A DNA stretch of 64,000 nt. Source: Methylobacterium sp. CB376. GTDB taxonomy: Bacteria; Pseudomonadota; Alphaproteobacteria; Rhizobiales; Beijerinckiaceae. The notes beneath the pieces are model-generated. The model saw only the letters and a list, made by a program, of their open reading frames with translations, did not search any database and had not been told where the DNA came from. Made by a program: the position numbers and the translations under genes. Below are positions 54,066 to 63,176 of the stretch, in pieces. Location of the stretch: the NCBI RefSeq assembly GCF_029714205.1, contig NZ_CP121648.1, positions 5,023,501-5,087,500 of the forward strand. Reading direction: 5' to 3'. How positions within the stretch are numbered: position 1 is the stretch's first letter; the number at the start of each line of letters is the position of its first letter.

Positions 54066-56225
54066 ATGACAATCGATCGCATCCTGAGGAGCGCGGCGCT
54101 CCTCACCCTGGCGGCTGCGGGCGCACCGGCCCTTGCCGCGCCGCGCCCGACCGGGACCGAAGCCCCGGCGCGGCCGGCGCCCGCCGACGTCCTGGCGCTG
54201 CCGGAATTGATCATCGCCGGTTGGCGCGACGGCGCGACCACCGAGGGCAGCGGCTCCTTCACGAGCGATGCCGTCACCGTCGCCGGCAAGGCCCCGGTGC
54301 GCCGCATCGACGTTCCGTACTCGGTCTCGGTCGTCACCCGGCGCCAGATCGAGGACCAGACCTTGACCACGGTCGACGAGGCGCTGGCCCGCGCCACGGG
54401 CGTCACCCGGATCTCGAACGAGCCGTCCCAGAGCCAGTACCTCATCCGCGGCTACGACCCGCAGGCGATGTCCGACGGCGTTCCGGTGCTCGGCGGGCTG
54501 AGCGGCTACCAGCAACTCGACACGGTGCTGTACGACCGGATCGAGGTGCTGCGCGGGCCCGCCGGGCTGCTCCTGGGCCAGGGTGAGCCCGCCGGCGTCG
54601 TCAATTTCGTGAGGAAGCGTCCTCGGGAGACCTTCGGCGCCTCCCTGGCGACCAGCTACGGCTCCTGGGCCAACAAGCGCGTCGAACTCGACCTCACGGG
54701 GCCGCTCGGCGGGGAGAGCGGCGTGCGCTGGCGGGGGATCCTGGCCGGGACCGACCGCGACTCCTCCTTCCGGGACGGGCACGGCACGCGCGGGCTCGGC
54801 GCCGGCATGATCTCGATCGACCTGACGCCCCGGACCACCCTGTCGCTCTCGGCCGTCCGCCAGGGCGACCTCTCGCCGTCCTTCTCGGGCCTCCCGGCCG
54901 ATGCCGCGACCCGGCGCTTCCTGCGCGTGCCCCGCGACACCAACCCCTACCCGGCCTGGGCCAGGAACCAGTGGACGACCCAGGAATACGCGGCCGAACT
55001 CGAGCACCGGTTCGGCGAATGGGTGCTCAGAGCCGCCTATGTCCGCCGCTTGCAGGACTTCGCGTTCAAGGACGCGTACCCGGTCACCGGCACCGATCCG
55101 GCCGGCAATGCCAAGTATGCGCGGCGCTGGAGCATCTGGAGCTACGACCGGGAGGGGGCCGACCTCTCCGTGCAGGGACCGGTCGAGGCGTTCGGGCGCC
55201 GGCACGAGGTGCTGCTCGGGATGAACGCCATGTCCTGGTCGCAGGCCGGCCGGCGCGTGAACTACCCCCAGGTGGACGGCAACATCTTCGACCCGAATGC
55301 CGGCGTGGCGGAGCCGTTCGGCCCGTTCACCCGCGGGAGCCGCAACCTGCAAGAGCAGTGGGGCGTCTACGGCCAGACGCGGCTGCGCCTTCTCGACCCG
55401 CTCACGCTCGTCCTCGGCGGGCGCCTCTCCTCCTACGAGGCCCGCTCCCGGGCCGCCGCCCCGAGCCGCGGCACCCCCTGGGAGACCGACACGTCGGCCA
55501 CGGCGCGGCCCTCGCCCTACGGGGCGCTGGTCTACGAACTCACGCCCGGGCTCAACGCCTATGCGAGCTACGCGGACATCTTCCTTCCGCAGACGGATCC
55601 GAAATGGCCGAGCGGCGTCATCGATCCCCGGGTCGGCACGCAATACGAGGTCGGCCTGAAGGGTGAGGCCCTGGAGGGGCGCCTGCAGGCCTCCGCCGCG
55701 CTGTTCCGGATCGACGACGTCAACCGCGCCTTCGACGACGCGGCCCACCCGAACTACTCCGTCGCCCTCGGCAAGGCGCGGAGCGAGGGCGTCGAGGTCG
55801 AGGTCTCGGGCGAGCTTCTCCCGGGCTGGCAGGCCGTGGCCGGCTACACCTATGCCCGGACGGAGTTGTTGAGGGACGATTCCCGGACGGGCGCGCGCCT
55901 GACGAACTGGCTGCCCAAGCACAGCGTGAAGCTGTGGTCGCAATACGACGTCCAGGAAGGCCCGCTGCGGGGCGTCTTCGTCGGTCTCGGCCTCGTCGCC
56001 GCCTCGACCACCTCCGACCAGGGACGCGTTCCGGTCCGCTTCCAGCCGCCCTACGCGGTCCTCGACCTCCAGATCGGCTACGCGGTGAACCGGACCCTGA
56101 AAGCGACCCTGTCCGTCAACAACGTGCTCGACACGGTCTATCGCACGCGGATCGGCGGCCTCAACACCTACAACACCTACGGGGATCCGAGGAACGTGAT
56201 GCTGACGCTGCGCGCCACGTTCTGA
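54066..56225 (+). CDS. TonB-dependent siderophore receptor
   Basis: A 719-residue outer membrane receptor. A signal peptide ends near residue 27 (AAGAPALAA). The plug domain has VPYSVSVVTRRQIEDQ and YLIRGYDPQAMSDGVPV, with RIEVLRGPAGLLLGQGEPAGVVNFVRKRP, the standard siderophore-receptor pattern. The 22-strand barrel ends in aromatic F (MLTLRATF). It takes up ferric siderophores with TonB energy. Ligand unknown. GGAGAG precedes ATG 54066; upstream is a DUF2946 gene, likely in one iron-responsive unit. Confidence 0.94.
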   Translation: MTIDRILRSAALLTLAAAGAPALAAPRPTGTEAPARPAPADVLALPELIIAGWRDGATTEGSGSFTSDAVTVAGKAPVRRIDVPYSVSVVTRRQIEDQTLTTVDEALARATGVTRISNEPSQSQYLIRGYDPQAMSDGVPVLGGLSGYQQLDTVLYDRIEVLRGPAGLLLGQGEPAGVVNFVRKRPRETFGASLATSYGSWANKRVELDLTGPLGGESGVRWRGILAGTDRDSSFRDGHGTRGLGAGMISIDLTPRTTLSLSAVRQGDLSPSFSGLPADAATRRFLRVPRDTNPYPAWARNQWTTQEYAAELEHRFGEWVLRAAYVRRLQDFAFKDAYPVTGTDPAGNAKYARRWSIWSYDREGADLSVQGPVEAFGRRHEVLLGMNAMSWSQAGRRVNYPQVDGNIFDPNAGVAEPFGPFTRGSRNLQEQWGVYGQTRLRLLDPLTLVLGGRLSSYEARSRAAAPSRGTPWETDTSATARPSPYGALVYELTPGLNAYASYADIFLPQTDPKWPSGVIDPRVGTQYEVGLKGEALEGRLQASAALFRIDDVNRAFDDAAHPNYSVALGKARSEGVEVEVSGELLPGWQAVAGYTYARTELLRDDSRTGARLTNWLPKHSVKLWSQYDVQEGPLRGVFVGLGLVAASTTSDQGRVPVRFQPPYAVLDLQIGYAVNRTLKATLSVNNVLDTVYRTRIGGLNTYNTYGDPRNVMLTLRATF

Positions 56226-56278
56226 GCCGATGCCCGGCGGCGGGTCCGGGCGCCGGCCCGCGACCCGCCGCCGCCCGC

Positions 56279-57208
56279 TCAGAACCCGACCCGGTCGCCG
56301 CCCTTGAGCCCGAGGATGCCGCGGGCGTCGTCGGGGGTGGCGATCTCCAGGCCCAGCCCCTCGATGATCTGGCGCACCTTCGTCACCTGCTCGGCATTCG
56401 ACTGCGCGAGCTTGCCGGGTCCGATCCAGAGGGAATCCTCCAGCCCGACCCGCACGTTGCCACCCATCGCGGCAGCCTGGGCGGCGATGGGCAATTGGTT
56501 GCGGCCCGCGCCCAGCACGGACCAGTGGTAATCCCGGCCGAACAGCCGGTCGGCGGTGCGCTTCATGTGAAGCACGTCCTCCGGGTGCGGGCCGATCCCG
56601 CCGAGGATCCCGAACACGCTCTGCACGAAGAACGGGGGCTTGATCACGCCCCGGTCGGCGAAGTGGGCGAGCGTGTAGAGGTGGCCGATATCGTAGCACT
56701 CCACCTCGAAGCGGGTGCCGTTCTCGGCGCAGGTGGTCAGGATGTGCTCGATGTCCGCGAACGTGTTCTTGAAGATGCGGTCGCGGGAGCCGGCCAGGTA
56801 AGGCTCCTCCCAGTCGTGCCGGAAGCTCTTGAAGCGCTCCAGCATCGGGTAGAGGCCGAAATTCATCGAGCCCATGTTGAGGGAGGCGACTTCGGGCTTG
56901 AGCGTCGAGGCCGGGGCGAGGCGCTCCTCGATGCCCATGGTGGGCGCGCCGCCGGTGGTCAGGTTGATGACGCAGTTCGCGCGCTGCTTGATCACCGACA
57001 GGAACGGGCGGAAGGCCTCCGGCCGCTGGTCGGGCTTCCCGGTGCGCGGGTCGCGGGCGTGCAGGTGGACGATCGCCGCGCCGGCCTCGGCGGCGCCGAT
57101 CGCCGCCTCGGCAATCTCCTCGGGCGTGACCGGCAGGTGGGGCGACATCGAGGGCGTGTGGATCGCCCCGGTGACGGCGCAGGTGATGACGACTTTGCGT
57201 GCGGCCAT
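56279..57208 (-). CDS. Beta-keto acid cleavage enzyme (BKACE, DUF849)
   Basis: A 309-residue zinc-dependent TIM-barrel enzyme of the DUF849/Kce family. It reacts a beta-keto acid with acetyl-CoA to give acetoacetate and a new CoA ester. Signature segments are TCAVTGAIHTPSMSPHLPVTP, AAIVHLHARDPRTGKP (metal His pair), INLTTGG and EVECYD. AAAGGA precedes ATG 57208. It is the last gene of the minus-strand operon, after a beta-hydroxy-acid-type dehydrogenase, which could supply its substrate. Confidence 0.92.
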   Translation of the reverse strand: MAARKVVITCAVTGAIHTPSMSPHLPVTPEEIAEAAIGAAEAGAAIVHLHARDPRTGKPDQRPEAFRPFLSVIKQRANCVINLTTGGAPTMGIEERLAPASTLKPEVASLNMGSMNFGLYPMLERFKSFRHDWEEPYLAGSRDRIFKNTFADIEHILTTCAENGTRFEVECYDIGHLYTLAHFADRGVIKPPFFVQSVFGILGGIGPHPEDVLHMKRTADRLFGRDYHWSVLGAGRNQLPIAAQAAAMGGNVRVGLEDSLWIGPGKLAQSNAEQVTKVRQIIEGLGLEIATPDDARGILGLKGGDRVGF

Positions 57209-57233
57209 GGCAGGTCCTTTCGGGCAGGTCATC

Positions 57234-58160
57234 TCAGGATTGGGCGCGCTTGTGCGCCATCAGGGCGGCCAAGCGGGCGTCCCGGCGGCGCGCGCGCTCG
57301 GCTTGGCTCGCCGGATCGGGACCGCCTCGCCAAGCGGCCGCGATCCGCGCGAGGCTCTCCGCCTCCCAGACCTGGGGCGGGGCCGGGTCGGCGGCGAGGC
57401 GGCGGTAGAATCCGCCGTAGCGGGCGGCGTAGTCGGGCACGCCGCCGGGCGCGTTGAGGTCGATCGTCGCGAAGGGGCCGAGGAAGGACCAGCGCAGGCC
57501 GAGCCCCTCCGAGACCGTCTTGTCGAGATCCTCCGGGCTCACCACGCCCTCGGCGACGAGGCGGAAGGCCTCCGACAGCAGCGCCCCCTGCAGCCGGTTG
57601 AGGACGAAGCCCTCCACCTCGCGGTGCACGGTCACGGGCACCTGCCCCGCCGCCTCGTAGAGGGCGCGGGCGCGGGAGATCGCGGCCGGATCGGTCCAGG
57701 GCGCGCCGCAGAGTTCCACCACCGGCACGAGGTGGGGCGGGTTGACCGGGTGCGCCACGAGGCAGCGGCCGCGGCCGGGCAGGCCCTCGGTGAAGAGGGA
57801 GGCGACGATCGCCGAGGTCGAGGAGGCCAGGATGGTCTCGCGCGGGCAGAGCGCGTCGAGCTCGGCGAACAGCGCGCGCTTGGCCTCGACGGTCTCGGGC
57901 CCGCTCTCCTGGACGAGGTCGGCCCCCGCCACCACCTCGTTCAAGGCCGCGTGGCAGCTGACGCGCGCGAGGGCGCCCGGGACGTCCGCGACGAGGCCGT
58001 GGGCGGAGAGCTGCCGCAGGGCCGCCTCGATATGGCCCGGCGCGGCCTCGCGCGCGGCCGGATCCCGGTCGGTGAGGCGGACCCGGAACCCGGCCCGGGC
58101 GAAGACCACGGCCCAGGAGCGGCCGATCAGGCCGGCTCCGACGAGGGCGACGTTCGGCAT
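57234..58160 (-). CDS. 3-hydroxyacyl-CoA dehydrogenase family protein, lambda-crystallin type
   Basis: A 308-residue NAD-dependent dehydrogenase. VALVGAGLIGRSWAVVFAR is the nucleotide motif; HPVNPPHLVPVVELCG and EGFVLNRLQGALLSEAFRLV are typical of the lambda-crystallin/L-gulonate 3-dehydrogenase and carnitine dehydrogenase group, which act on free beta-hydroxy acids and not on CoA esters. It lies 14 bp after the transporter fusion gene and 25 bp before BKACE. Together they suggest oxidation of a beta-hydroxy acid to a beta-keto acid that BKACE then cleaves. Confidence 0.9.
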   Translation of the reverse strand: MPNVALVGAGLIGRSWAVVFARAGFRVRLTDRDPAAREAAPGHIEAALRQLSAHGLVADVPGALARVSCHAALNEVVAGADLVQESGPETVEAKRALFAELDALCPRETILASSTSAIVASLFTEGLPGRGRCLVAHPVNPPHLVPVVELCGAPWTDPAAISRARALYEAAGQVPVTVHREVEGFVLNRLQGALLSEAFRLVAEGVVSPEDLDKTVSEGLGLRWSFLGPFATIDLNAPGGVPDYAARYGGFYRRLAADPAPPQVWEAESLARIAAAWRGGPDPASQAERARRRDARLAALMAHKRAQS

Positions 58161-58174
58161 GGCAGGATCTCCCG

Positions 58175-60697
58175 TTACAGCCACAGCACCTGGCGGCGCA
58201 GGGCCAAGTCGTCGCGCAGCGCGCGCGACGGGCCGACATGCATGACGCGGCCGCGCTCCAGCGCGACGGTCCGGTCGGAGAGCGCCAGGGCGAGGTCGAG
58301 GTTGTGGTCGACGATGACGATCGAGACCTCGCGGCGCAGGGCGTCGAAGGTCTCGAACAGGCTCTCGACGATCGCCGGCGCCAAGCCCTCGAAGGGCTCG
58401 TCGAGCAGGAGCACGCGGGTGTCGCCCGAGAGGGCGCGGGCCACCGCCACCATCTGCTGCTCGCCGCCCGACAGGTAGTCGGCGGGGGTGCGCCAGCGCT
58501 CGCGCAGGCGCGGGAAATAGGCGAGGATGCGCTCCTCGTCCCAGTGCACGCCGTGCCCGGTGCGCCGCCGCAGCCGGCCGAGTTCGAGATTCTCCGCGAC
58601 GCTCATGCCCGCGAAGAGCCCCCTGCCCTGCGGCACGTAGCCGATGCCGGCCCGGGCGATGGCGGCGGCCGAGCGCCCGTCGAGGCTCTCGCCGGCGAGG
58701 CGGATCCGGCCGGCGGCGTGGGGCGCGATCCCGGTGACCGTCTTGAGGCAGGTCGACTTGCCGGCGCCGTTGCGGCCGAGCAGCGCCACGATCTCGTTCT
58801 CGTGCACCGCGAAGGTGACGCCGTTGAGGATGTGGCTCTTGCCGTAGAACGTGTCGACCTGATCAAGGGAGAGGAGCGTGCCTCCGCCCGCGGCGCTCGG
58901 GCGGGGCTTGGCGGCGATCGCGGCGGTGCCCGAGCCGATATAAACCTCCTGCACCGCCGGGCTGGTGCGGGCCTCCTCGACGGTGCCGTCGACGAGGACG
59001 CGGCCCTCGTTCATCACCGTGACGGCGTCGGCGATCTGGAAGACCCGGTCGATGTCGTGCTCGACCATCAAGACCGGCACCTCCGTCGAGACCCGCTTGA
59101 TGATGTCGCCGATGCGCCCGCGCTCGGCCGCCGCGAGGCCGGCGAGCGGCTCGTCGAGGAGGAGCACGCGGGGCTTGGTGGCGAGCGCCACTCCCATGTC
59201 GAGGAGGCGCTGGCCGCCGTAGGAGAGGGAGCCGGCCTCCGTCCGCTCCAGCCCCGCGAGGCCGAGCCAGCGCAGGATCTCGGCCGTCTCCGCGGCCACC
59301 GCCCGGTCCCGGCGGGCGTCGCGCCAGGGATTGAAGCGGCCGGGATGCCGGCTCTGGACCGCGAGGCGGACATTCTCCTCGACGCTCAGCGCCGGAAACA
59401 GGTTGGTGATCTGGAAGGAGCGGCCGAGGCCGGCCCGGCAGATCCGCTCGGGGGCGAGCCCCGCGATCGAGCGCTCCTCCAGGGTCACGTCGCCGGCATC
59501 GGGCCGGAACATCCCGGAGATCAGGTTGAAGGCCGTGGTCTTGCCGGCGCCGTTCGGGCCGATCAGGGCGTGCAGCGTCCGGTCGCGCACCGCGATCGAG
59601 ACGTCCTCCACCGCCCGGATGCCGCCGAAGCGCTTGGCGATGCCGCTCGCCCGCAGGATCGCGCCCGCGACCGCCCCGTCCGGGCGCAGGAAGCCGGGCA
59701 GGTTCTCGGGGGCGCCGGCCCGCCGGCCGGCCATCGCGGCGTCCTCGCTCGGGGCCGGCCGGATCAGGCGCAGCACCCGCCGGCCGATGCCGACGAGCCC
59801 GTCCGGCGAGAACAGGATGAAGCCGATGAACAGGAGGCCGAACCAGAACAGCCAGTCGCCGGTCCAGATCGAGAGCAGTTCCCGAAACAGGATGAAGAAC
59901 AGCGCGCCGATCGCCGGGCCGGCGAGGCTGCGCATGCCCCCGATCACCACCATGGCGAGGAGTTCGCCCGAGAAGGCGGTGCCGAGCGGCTCGGCCGAGG
60001 CGAAGCGGTGGGTGAAGACCTCGAGCACGCCCGCGAGGCCCGTCACCGCCGCCGAGATCGTGAAGGCGAGGAGCTTGTAGCGGGCGGTGGGGTAGCCGAG
60101 GAAGCGGGCCCGCTGCTCGTTCTCGCGGATCGCCTCCAGCACGCTGCCGACCGCCGAGCGGCGCAGCCGCGCGAGCCCGCAGAGCACCGCGAAGCCGACG
60201 ACCGCCACGCAGGCGTACCACGTCGCCGGGGCGTCGAGGTCGATGCCGAGCAGGGAGGGCCGCACCACGCCGCCGAAGCCGCTCTCGCCCCCGGTCAGCG
60301 CCGTCCAGCGATAGGCCACCGTGAAGGTCAGCGCCGAGAGGGCCAGCGTCAGCAGCGAGAAGTAGACGCCCCGGCGGCGCAGGATCAGCAGGCCGACGAG
60401 GAGGGCGGCGAGGGCCACGAAGGCGAGGGCGAAGACGGCCGGCGCGACGAGGCCGCCGGGGAAGAGGGCGCGCTGGCTGATCGCCGCCGCGTAGGCGCCG
60501 AGGCCTAAGAAGGCGCCGTGCCCGAAGGAGACGAGGCCGGTCTGCCCGACCAGGATGTTGAGGCCCAGGCAGGCCACCGCGAAGACCACCACGTCGGTGG
60601 CCGTGGTCAGGGTGAGGCCGAGCCCCTGCAGGCCGAGCGGCAGGACGACGAGGGCGAGCGCCAGGAGGGGGAGCGCGAGCCGATCGGTGCGGGTCAT
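58175..60697 (-). CDS. Branched-chain-type ABC transporter LivM-LivG-LivF triple fusion
   Basis: One 840-residue frame combines three proteins normally separate. Residues about 1-315 are a LivM-type permease with about nine membrane helices. About 345-590 is a LivG ATPase (Walker A GPNGAGKTT near 379; LSYGGQ; LLLDEPLAG). About 610-840 is a LivF ATPase (GRNGAGKST near 643; LSGGEQQ; LLLDEPFEG). No stop or frameshift interrupts them. It should pair with LivH (60708-61586) and the binding protein (61783-63030) to import an amino acid-like or carboxylic substrate. Confidence 0.94.
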   Translation of the reverse strand: MTRTDRLALPLLALALVVLPLGLQGLGLTLTTATDVVVFAVACLGLNILVGQTGLVSFGHGAFLGLGAYAAAISQRALFPGGLVAPAVFALAFVALAALLVGLLILRRRGVYFSLLTLALSALTFTVAYRWTALTGGESGFGGVVRPSLLGIDLDAPATWYACVAVVGFAVLCGLARLRRSAVGSVLEAIRENEQRARFLGYPTARYKLLAFTISAAVTGLAGVLEVFTHRFASAEPLGTAFSGELLAMVVIGGMRSLAGPAIGALFFILFRELLSIWTGDWLFWFGLLFIGFILFSPDGLVGIGRRVLRLIRPAPSEDAAMAGRRAGAPENLPGFLRPDGAVAGAILRASGIAKRFGGIRAVEDVSIAVRDRTLHALIGPNGAGKTTAFNLISGMFRPDAGDVTLEERSIAGLAPERICRAGLGRSFQITNLFPALSVEENVRLAVQSRHPGRFNPWRDARRDRAVAAETAEILRWLGLAGLERTEAGSLSYGGQRLLDMGVALATKPRVLLLDEPLAGLAAAERGRIGDIIKRVSTEVPVLMVEHDIDRVFQIADAVTVMNEGRVLVDGTVEEARTSPAVQEVYIGSGTAAIAAKPRPSAAGGGTLLSLDQVDTFYGKSHILNGVTFAVHENEIVALLGRNGAGKSTCLKTVTGIAPHAAGRIRLAGESLDGRSAAAIARAGIGYVPQGRGLFAGMSVAENLELGRLRRRTGHGVHWDEERILAYFPRLRERWRTPADYLSGGEQQMVAVARALSGDTRVLLLDEPFEGLAPAIVESLFETFDALRREVSIVIVDHNLDLALALSDRTVALERGRVMHVGPSRALRDDLALRRQVLWL

Positions 60698-60707
60698 CGG
60701 GCGGTCC

Positions 60708-61586
60708 CTACTCGAAGCGCAGGATGCGCTCGCCGAACAGGCCGCGCGGCCGGACGAGCAGGATGAGGGCCATGAGCGCGTAGATCGCGGCCTCGGCGAA
60801 GCCCGGATAGACGAGGACCATCAGGCCGCGCACCACGCCGACGATCAGGGCCGCCACGACCACGCCCCAGAACGAGCCGAGGCCGCCGATCACCACGACC
60901 ACGAAGGCGCCGGTGAGCACCTCCGCGCCCATGGCCGGGTGCACGCCCGTGATCGGCGCCAGCATCACGCCCGCGAGCCCCGCGAGCGCGACGCTGATGA
61001 ACACCACCGCCGCCATGTAGGGCTTGAGCGAGATGCCGAGCGCCGCGACCATGTCGGGATTCTGCACCCCGGCCCGCACCACGCGCCCGAAGGTGGTGCG
61101 CTGCAGGAGGAACCAGACGGCGGCGACCGCCGCCACCACGGCGGCGAGGATGGTCAGCCGGTAGCGGGAGAGGATGAAGTCGCCCAGGAAGACCTGTCCG
61201 CGCAGCGCCTGCGGGATCCCGTAGGGCAGCGGCGGCGCGCCGAAGATCATGCGCAGGGCCTGCTCGGCCACCATGGCGAGGCCGAAGGTCAGGAGGAGCG
61301 AGAGGATCGGGTCGGAGCGGTAGAAGCGGCGGAAGAGCAGCCGCTCGGCCGCGAGGCCGATGATCCCGACGAGGAGCGGCGCGGCGAGGATCGCGCCGGA
61401 GAAGCCGAGGCTCGGCGAGAGCACGATGGTGAGGTAGGCGCCGACGGCGAAGAACGCCCCGTGCGCGAGGTTCACGATGCCGCCGAGGCTGAAGATCAGC
61501 GACAGGCCGAGCGCGATCAGGAGGTAGATCGCTCCCAGGAACAGGCCGTTCACGACCTGCTCGACGGCGAGGGTGAGGAGCATCAC
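60708..61586 (-). CDS. Branched-chain-type ABC transporter permease LivH
   Basis: A 292-residue inner membrane permease with about eight helices. LivH signatures are NGLFLGAIYLLIALGLSLIF at the N-terminus, GGIVNLAHGAFF, and VVVIGGLGSFWGVVVAALIVG near the C-terminus. It lies 10 bp upstream of the LivMGF fusion, so both are co-translated. Confidence 0.95.
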   Translation of the reverse strand: MMLLTLAVEQVVNGLFLGAIYLLIALGLSLIFSLGGIVNLAHGAFFAVGAYLTIVLSPSLGFSGAILAAPLLVGIIGLAAERLLFRRFYRSDPILSLLLTFGLAMVAEQALRMIFGAPPLPYGIPQALRGQVFLGDFILSRYRLTILAAVVAAVAAVWFLLQRTTFGRVVRAGVQNPDMVAALGISLKPYMAAVVFISVALAGLAGVMLAPITGVHPAMGAEVLTGAFVVVVIGGLGSFWGVVVAALIVGVVRGLMVLVYPGFAEAAIYALMALILLVRPRGLFGERILRFE

Positions 61587-61670
61587 GGGACGTGTCCGGT
61601 CGGAGGGACGGGGTTGCGGAGCGGCCGGGACGGGATCCCGGCCGCCGGGGCGGAGGCGCGCGCCTCACGC

Positions 61671-61697
61671 GATGTCCGGCTGATCGCCTCGCGATGC
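61671..61697 (-). repeat. Degenerate copy of repeat family A core
   Basis: On the minus strand GCATCGCGAGGCGATCAGCC matches the family A core (GGCGAAGCAATCAGTCGGAT region) at about four of five positions. It lies in the 196-bp space between the binding protein and livH genes. The call is weak. Confidence 0.35.
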
Positions 61698-61782
61698 GGC
61701 AAGCGGCTTCGCCGGGGCGGAGCGTCGCTCGGCCGCGCGGGCTCCCGGTGCGAATGCCGAGAGCCCTGTTCCGGACTTCGCG

Positions 61783-63030
61783 TCACCCCTCCATCTTGCA
61801 GGCGGCCTCCTCGGCGGTCGGGGCCAGCACCTCCAGGTCCTCGTTCGGCCCCGGCAGGGCCGGCGAGGACGAGAAGATGTCCCACTTGTCCTTGACCTTG
61901 TCGGCCGGCAGCGCGGTGATCGCGTACATCTCGCTGATCAGCTGGTGGTCGCGGGCGCGGAAATAGCCGGGGCGCGGCTTCTGCACGTCGAACTTGGCGC
62001 CGCCCTCCAGGTAGGAGACCAGGGCCGGCCCCTCGGTCGACTTCGCCTCGCGGATCGCCTGGGCGACGATGCGGATGCCGTTGTAGTCGCCCCAGGCCTG
62101 GTTCTCGGGCGGCTTGCCGTACTTCTTGGTGAAGGCGGCCACGAAGGCCTTGGCGGAGGGCGTGTCGACCTTGTGGTGCCACAGGCAGGGCCAGGTGCCG
62201 GCGAAGTTGCCCGCGCCCGCGCCCCAGGCGAGCGCGGTGTCGAAGCCGAAGCCCGCGATCGGGAAGGGCAGTCCGTACTCGGCGTACTGCTTGAGGAAGT
62301 TGGTGATCTGGTTGCCGGCGAGGTTCGAGATCACGAGGTCGGGTTTGGCCTGCCGGATCTTGATCAGGTAGGCGGAGAAGTCGGTGGCGTCGGTCGGCAC
62401 GAGCTCGTCCGCGGCGAAGCTGCCGCCGTTGCCCTGCATGAACCCCTTGGCGACGCGCAGGAGGTCGTGCCCGAAGGCGTAGTCGGCGGTGAGCGAGTAC
62501 CAGCGCTTGCCCTTCACCAGCCCCTCCTGGACCAGCGAGCGGCCGACCGCCTTCACGTACATCGAGTTGGCGCCCTCGATGTGGAACATGAAGCGCTTGC
62601 AATCCTGGCCGCGCAGCGCGTCGGAGTTCGCCCCGGTGTTGAAGAAGGGGGTGCGACCGCGCTGCGCCACCTGCCCGATGGCGAGGGCCGAGGCGGAGGA
62701 GATCTCGCCGACGATGGCCGCGACCTTGTCGCGCTCGACGTAGCGCTCGGCCTTGCTGGAGGCGGTCTGGGGATTCACCGAATCCTCGGTGAGGAGTTCG
62801 ATCCGGCGGCCGTTGATGCCGCCCGCGGCGTTGATCTCCTCGGTGGCGAGCTGGGCCGCCATCACGGCGTACTCGCCGAGCGGCCCGAGGAAGCCCGTGC
62901 GCGGCGTCAGGTGACCGATGCGGATCGGCCCCTCCTGCGCCCGCCCGATGGCCGGCATCGCGAGCGCCGCGCCCGCCGCCAAGCCTCCCTGCACGAGGAG
63001 GCGGCGCGTCGGCTTCATGCCCTGCGTCAT
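61783..63030 (-). CDS. Branched-chain-type ABC transporter substrate-binding protein
   Basis: A 415-residue periplasmic binding protein (type I fold, Leu/Ile/Val-BP family). A twin-arginine-like signal (KPTRRLLVQGGLAAGAALA) ends at GRAQ. Conserved parts are IRIGHLTPRTGFLGPLGEYAVMAAQLATEEINAAGG-type N-domain, with INAAGGINGRRIELL, and GEISSASALAIGQVA. ATG 63030 is chosen; ATG 63018 also possible. First gene of the minus-strand operon; divergent from the GntR gene. Confidence 0.94.
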   Translation of the reverse strand: MTQGMKPTRRLLVQGGLAAGAALAMPAIGRAQEGPIRIGHLTPRTGFLGPLGEYAVMAAQLATEEINAAGGINGRRIELLTEDSVNPQTASSKAERYVERDKVAAIVGEISSASALAIGQVAQRGRTPFFNTGANSDALRGQDCKRFMFHIEGANSMYVKAVGRSLVQEGLVKGKRWYSLTADYAFGHDLLRVAKGFMQGNGGSFAADELVPTDATDFSAYLIKIRQAKPDLVISNLAGNQITNFLKQYAEYGLPFPIAGFGFDTALAWGAGAGNFAGTWPCLWHHKVDTPSAKAFVAAFTKKYGKPPENQAWGDYNGIRIVAQAIREAKSTEGPALVSYLEGGAKFDVQKPRPGYFRARDHQLISEMYAITALPADKVKDKWDIFSSSPALPGPNEDLEVLAPTAEEAACKMEG

Positions 63031-63084
63031 GGGTCTCGTCCCCTGCCCTAGCAATCCGTCACGGTCGCGTGGCTTGCCGTGATC

Positions 63085-63094
63085 TGTGATCACA
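63085..63094. promoter_or_regulatory. Candidate GntR (FCD-type) operator
   Basis: A perfect palindrome TGTGATCACA lies midway between the divergent binding protein and GntR genes. FCD-type GntR regulators often bind short TnGTnnACnA-like palindromes. Position and symmetry support an operator controlling both directions; not proven. Confidence 0.55.
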
Positions 63095-63176
63095 CTTAGG
63101 CTGCCATCAAACCGGGTGCCTGTCGAGATGCCGGCCAGCGGGCGGGCGCCGAAACCCGCCGGAGGAGCGCGACGCC

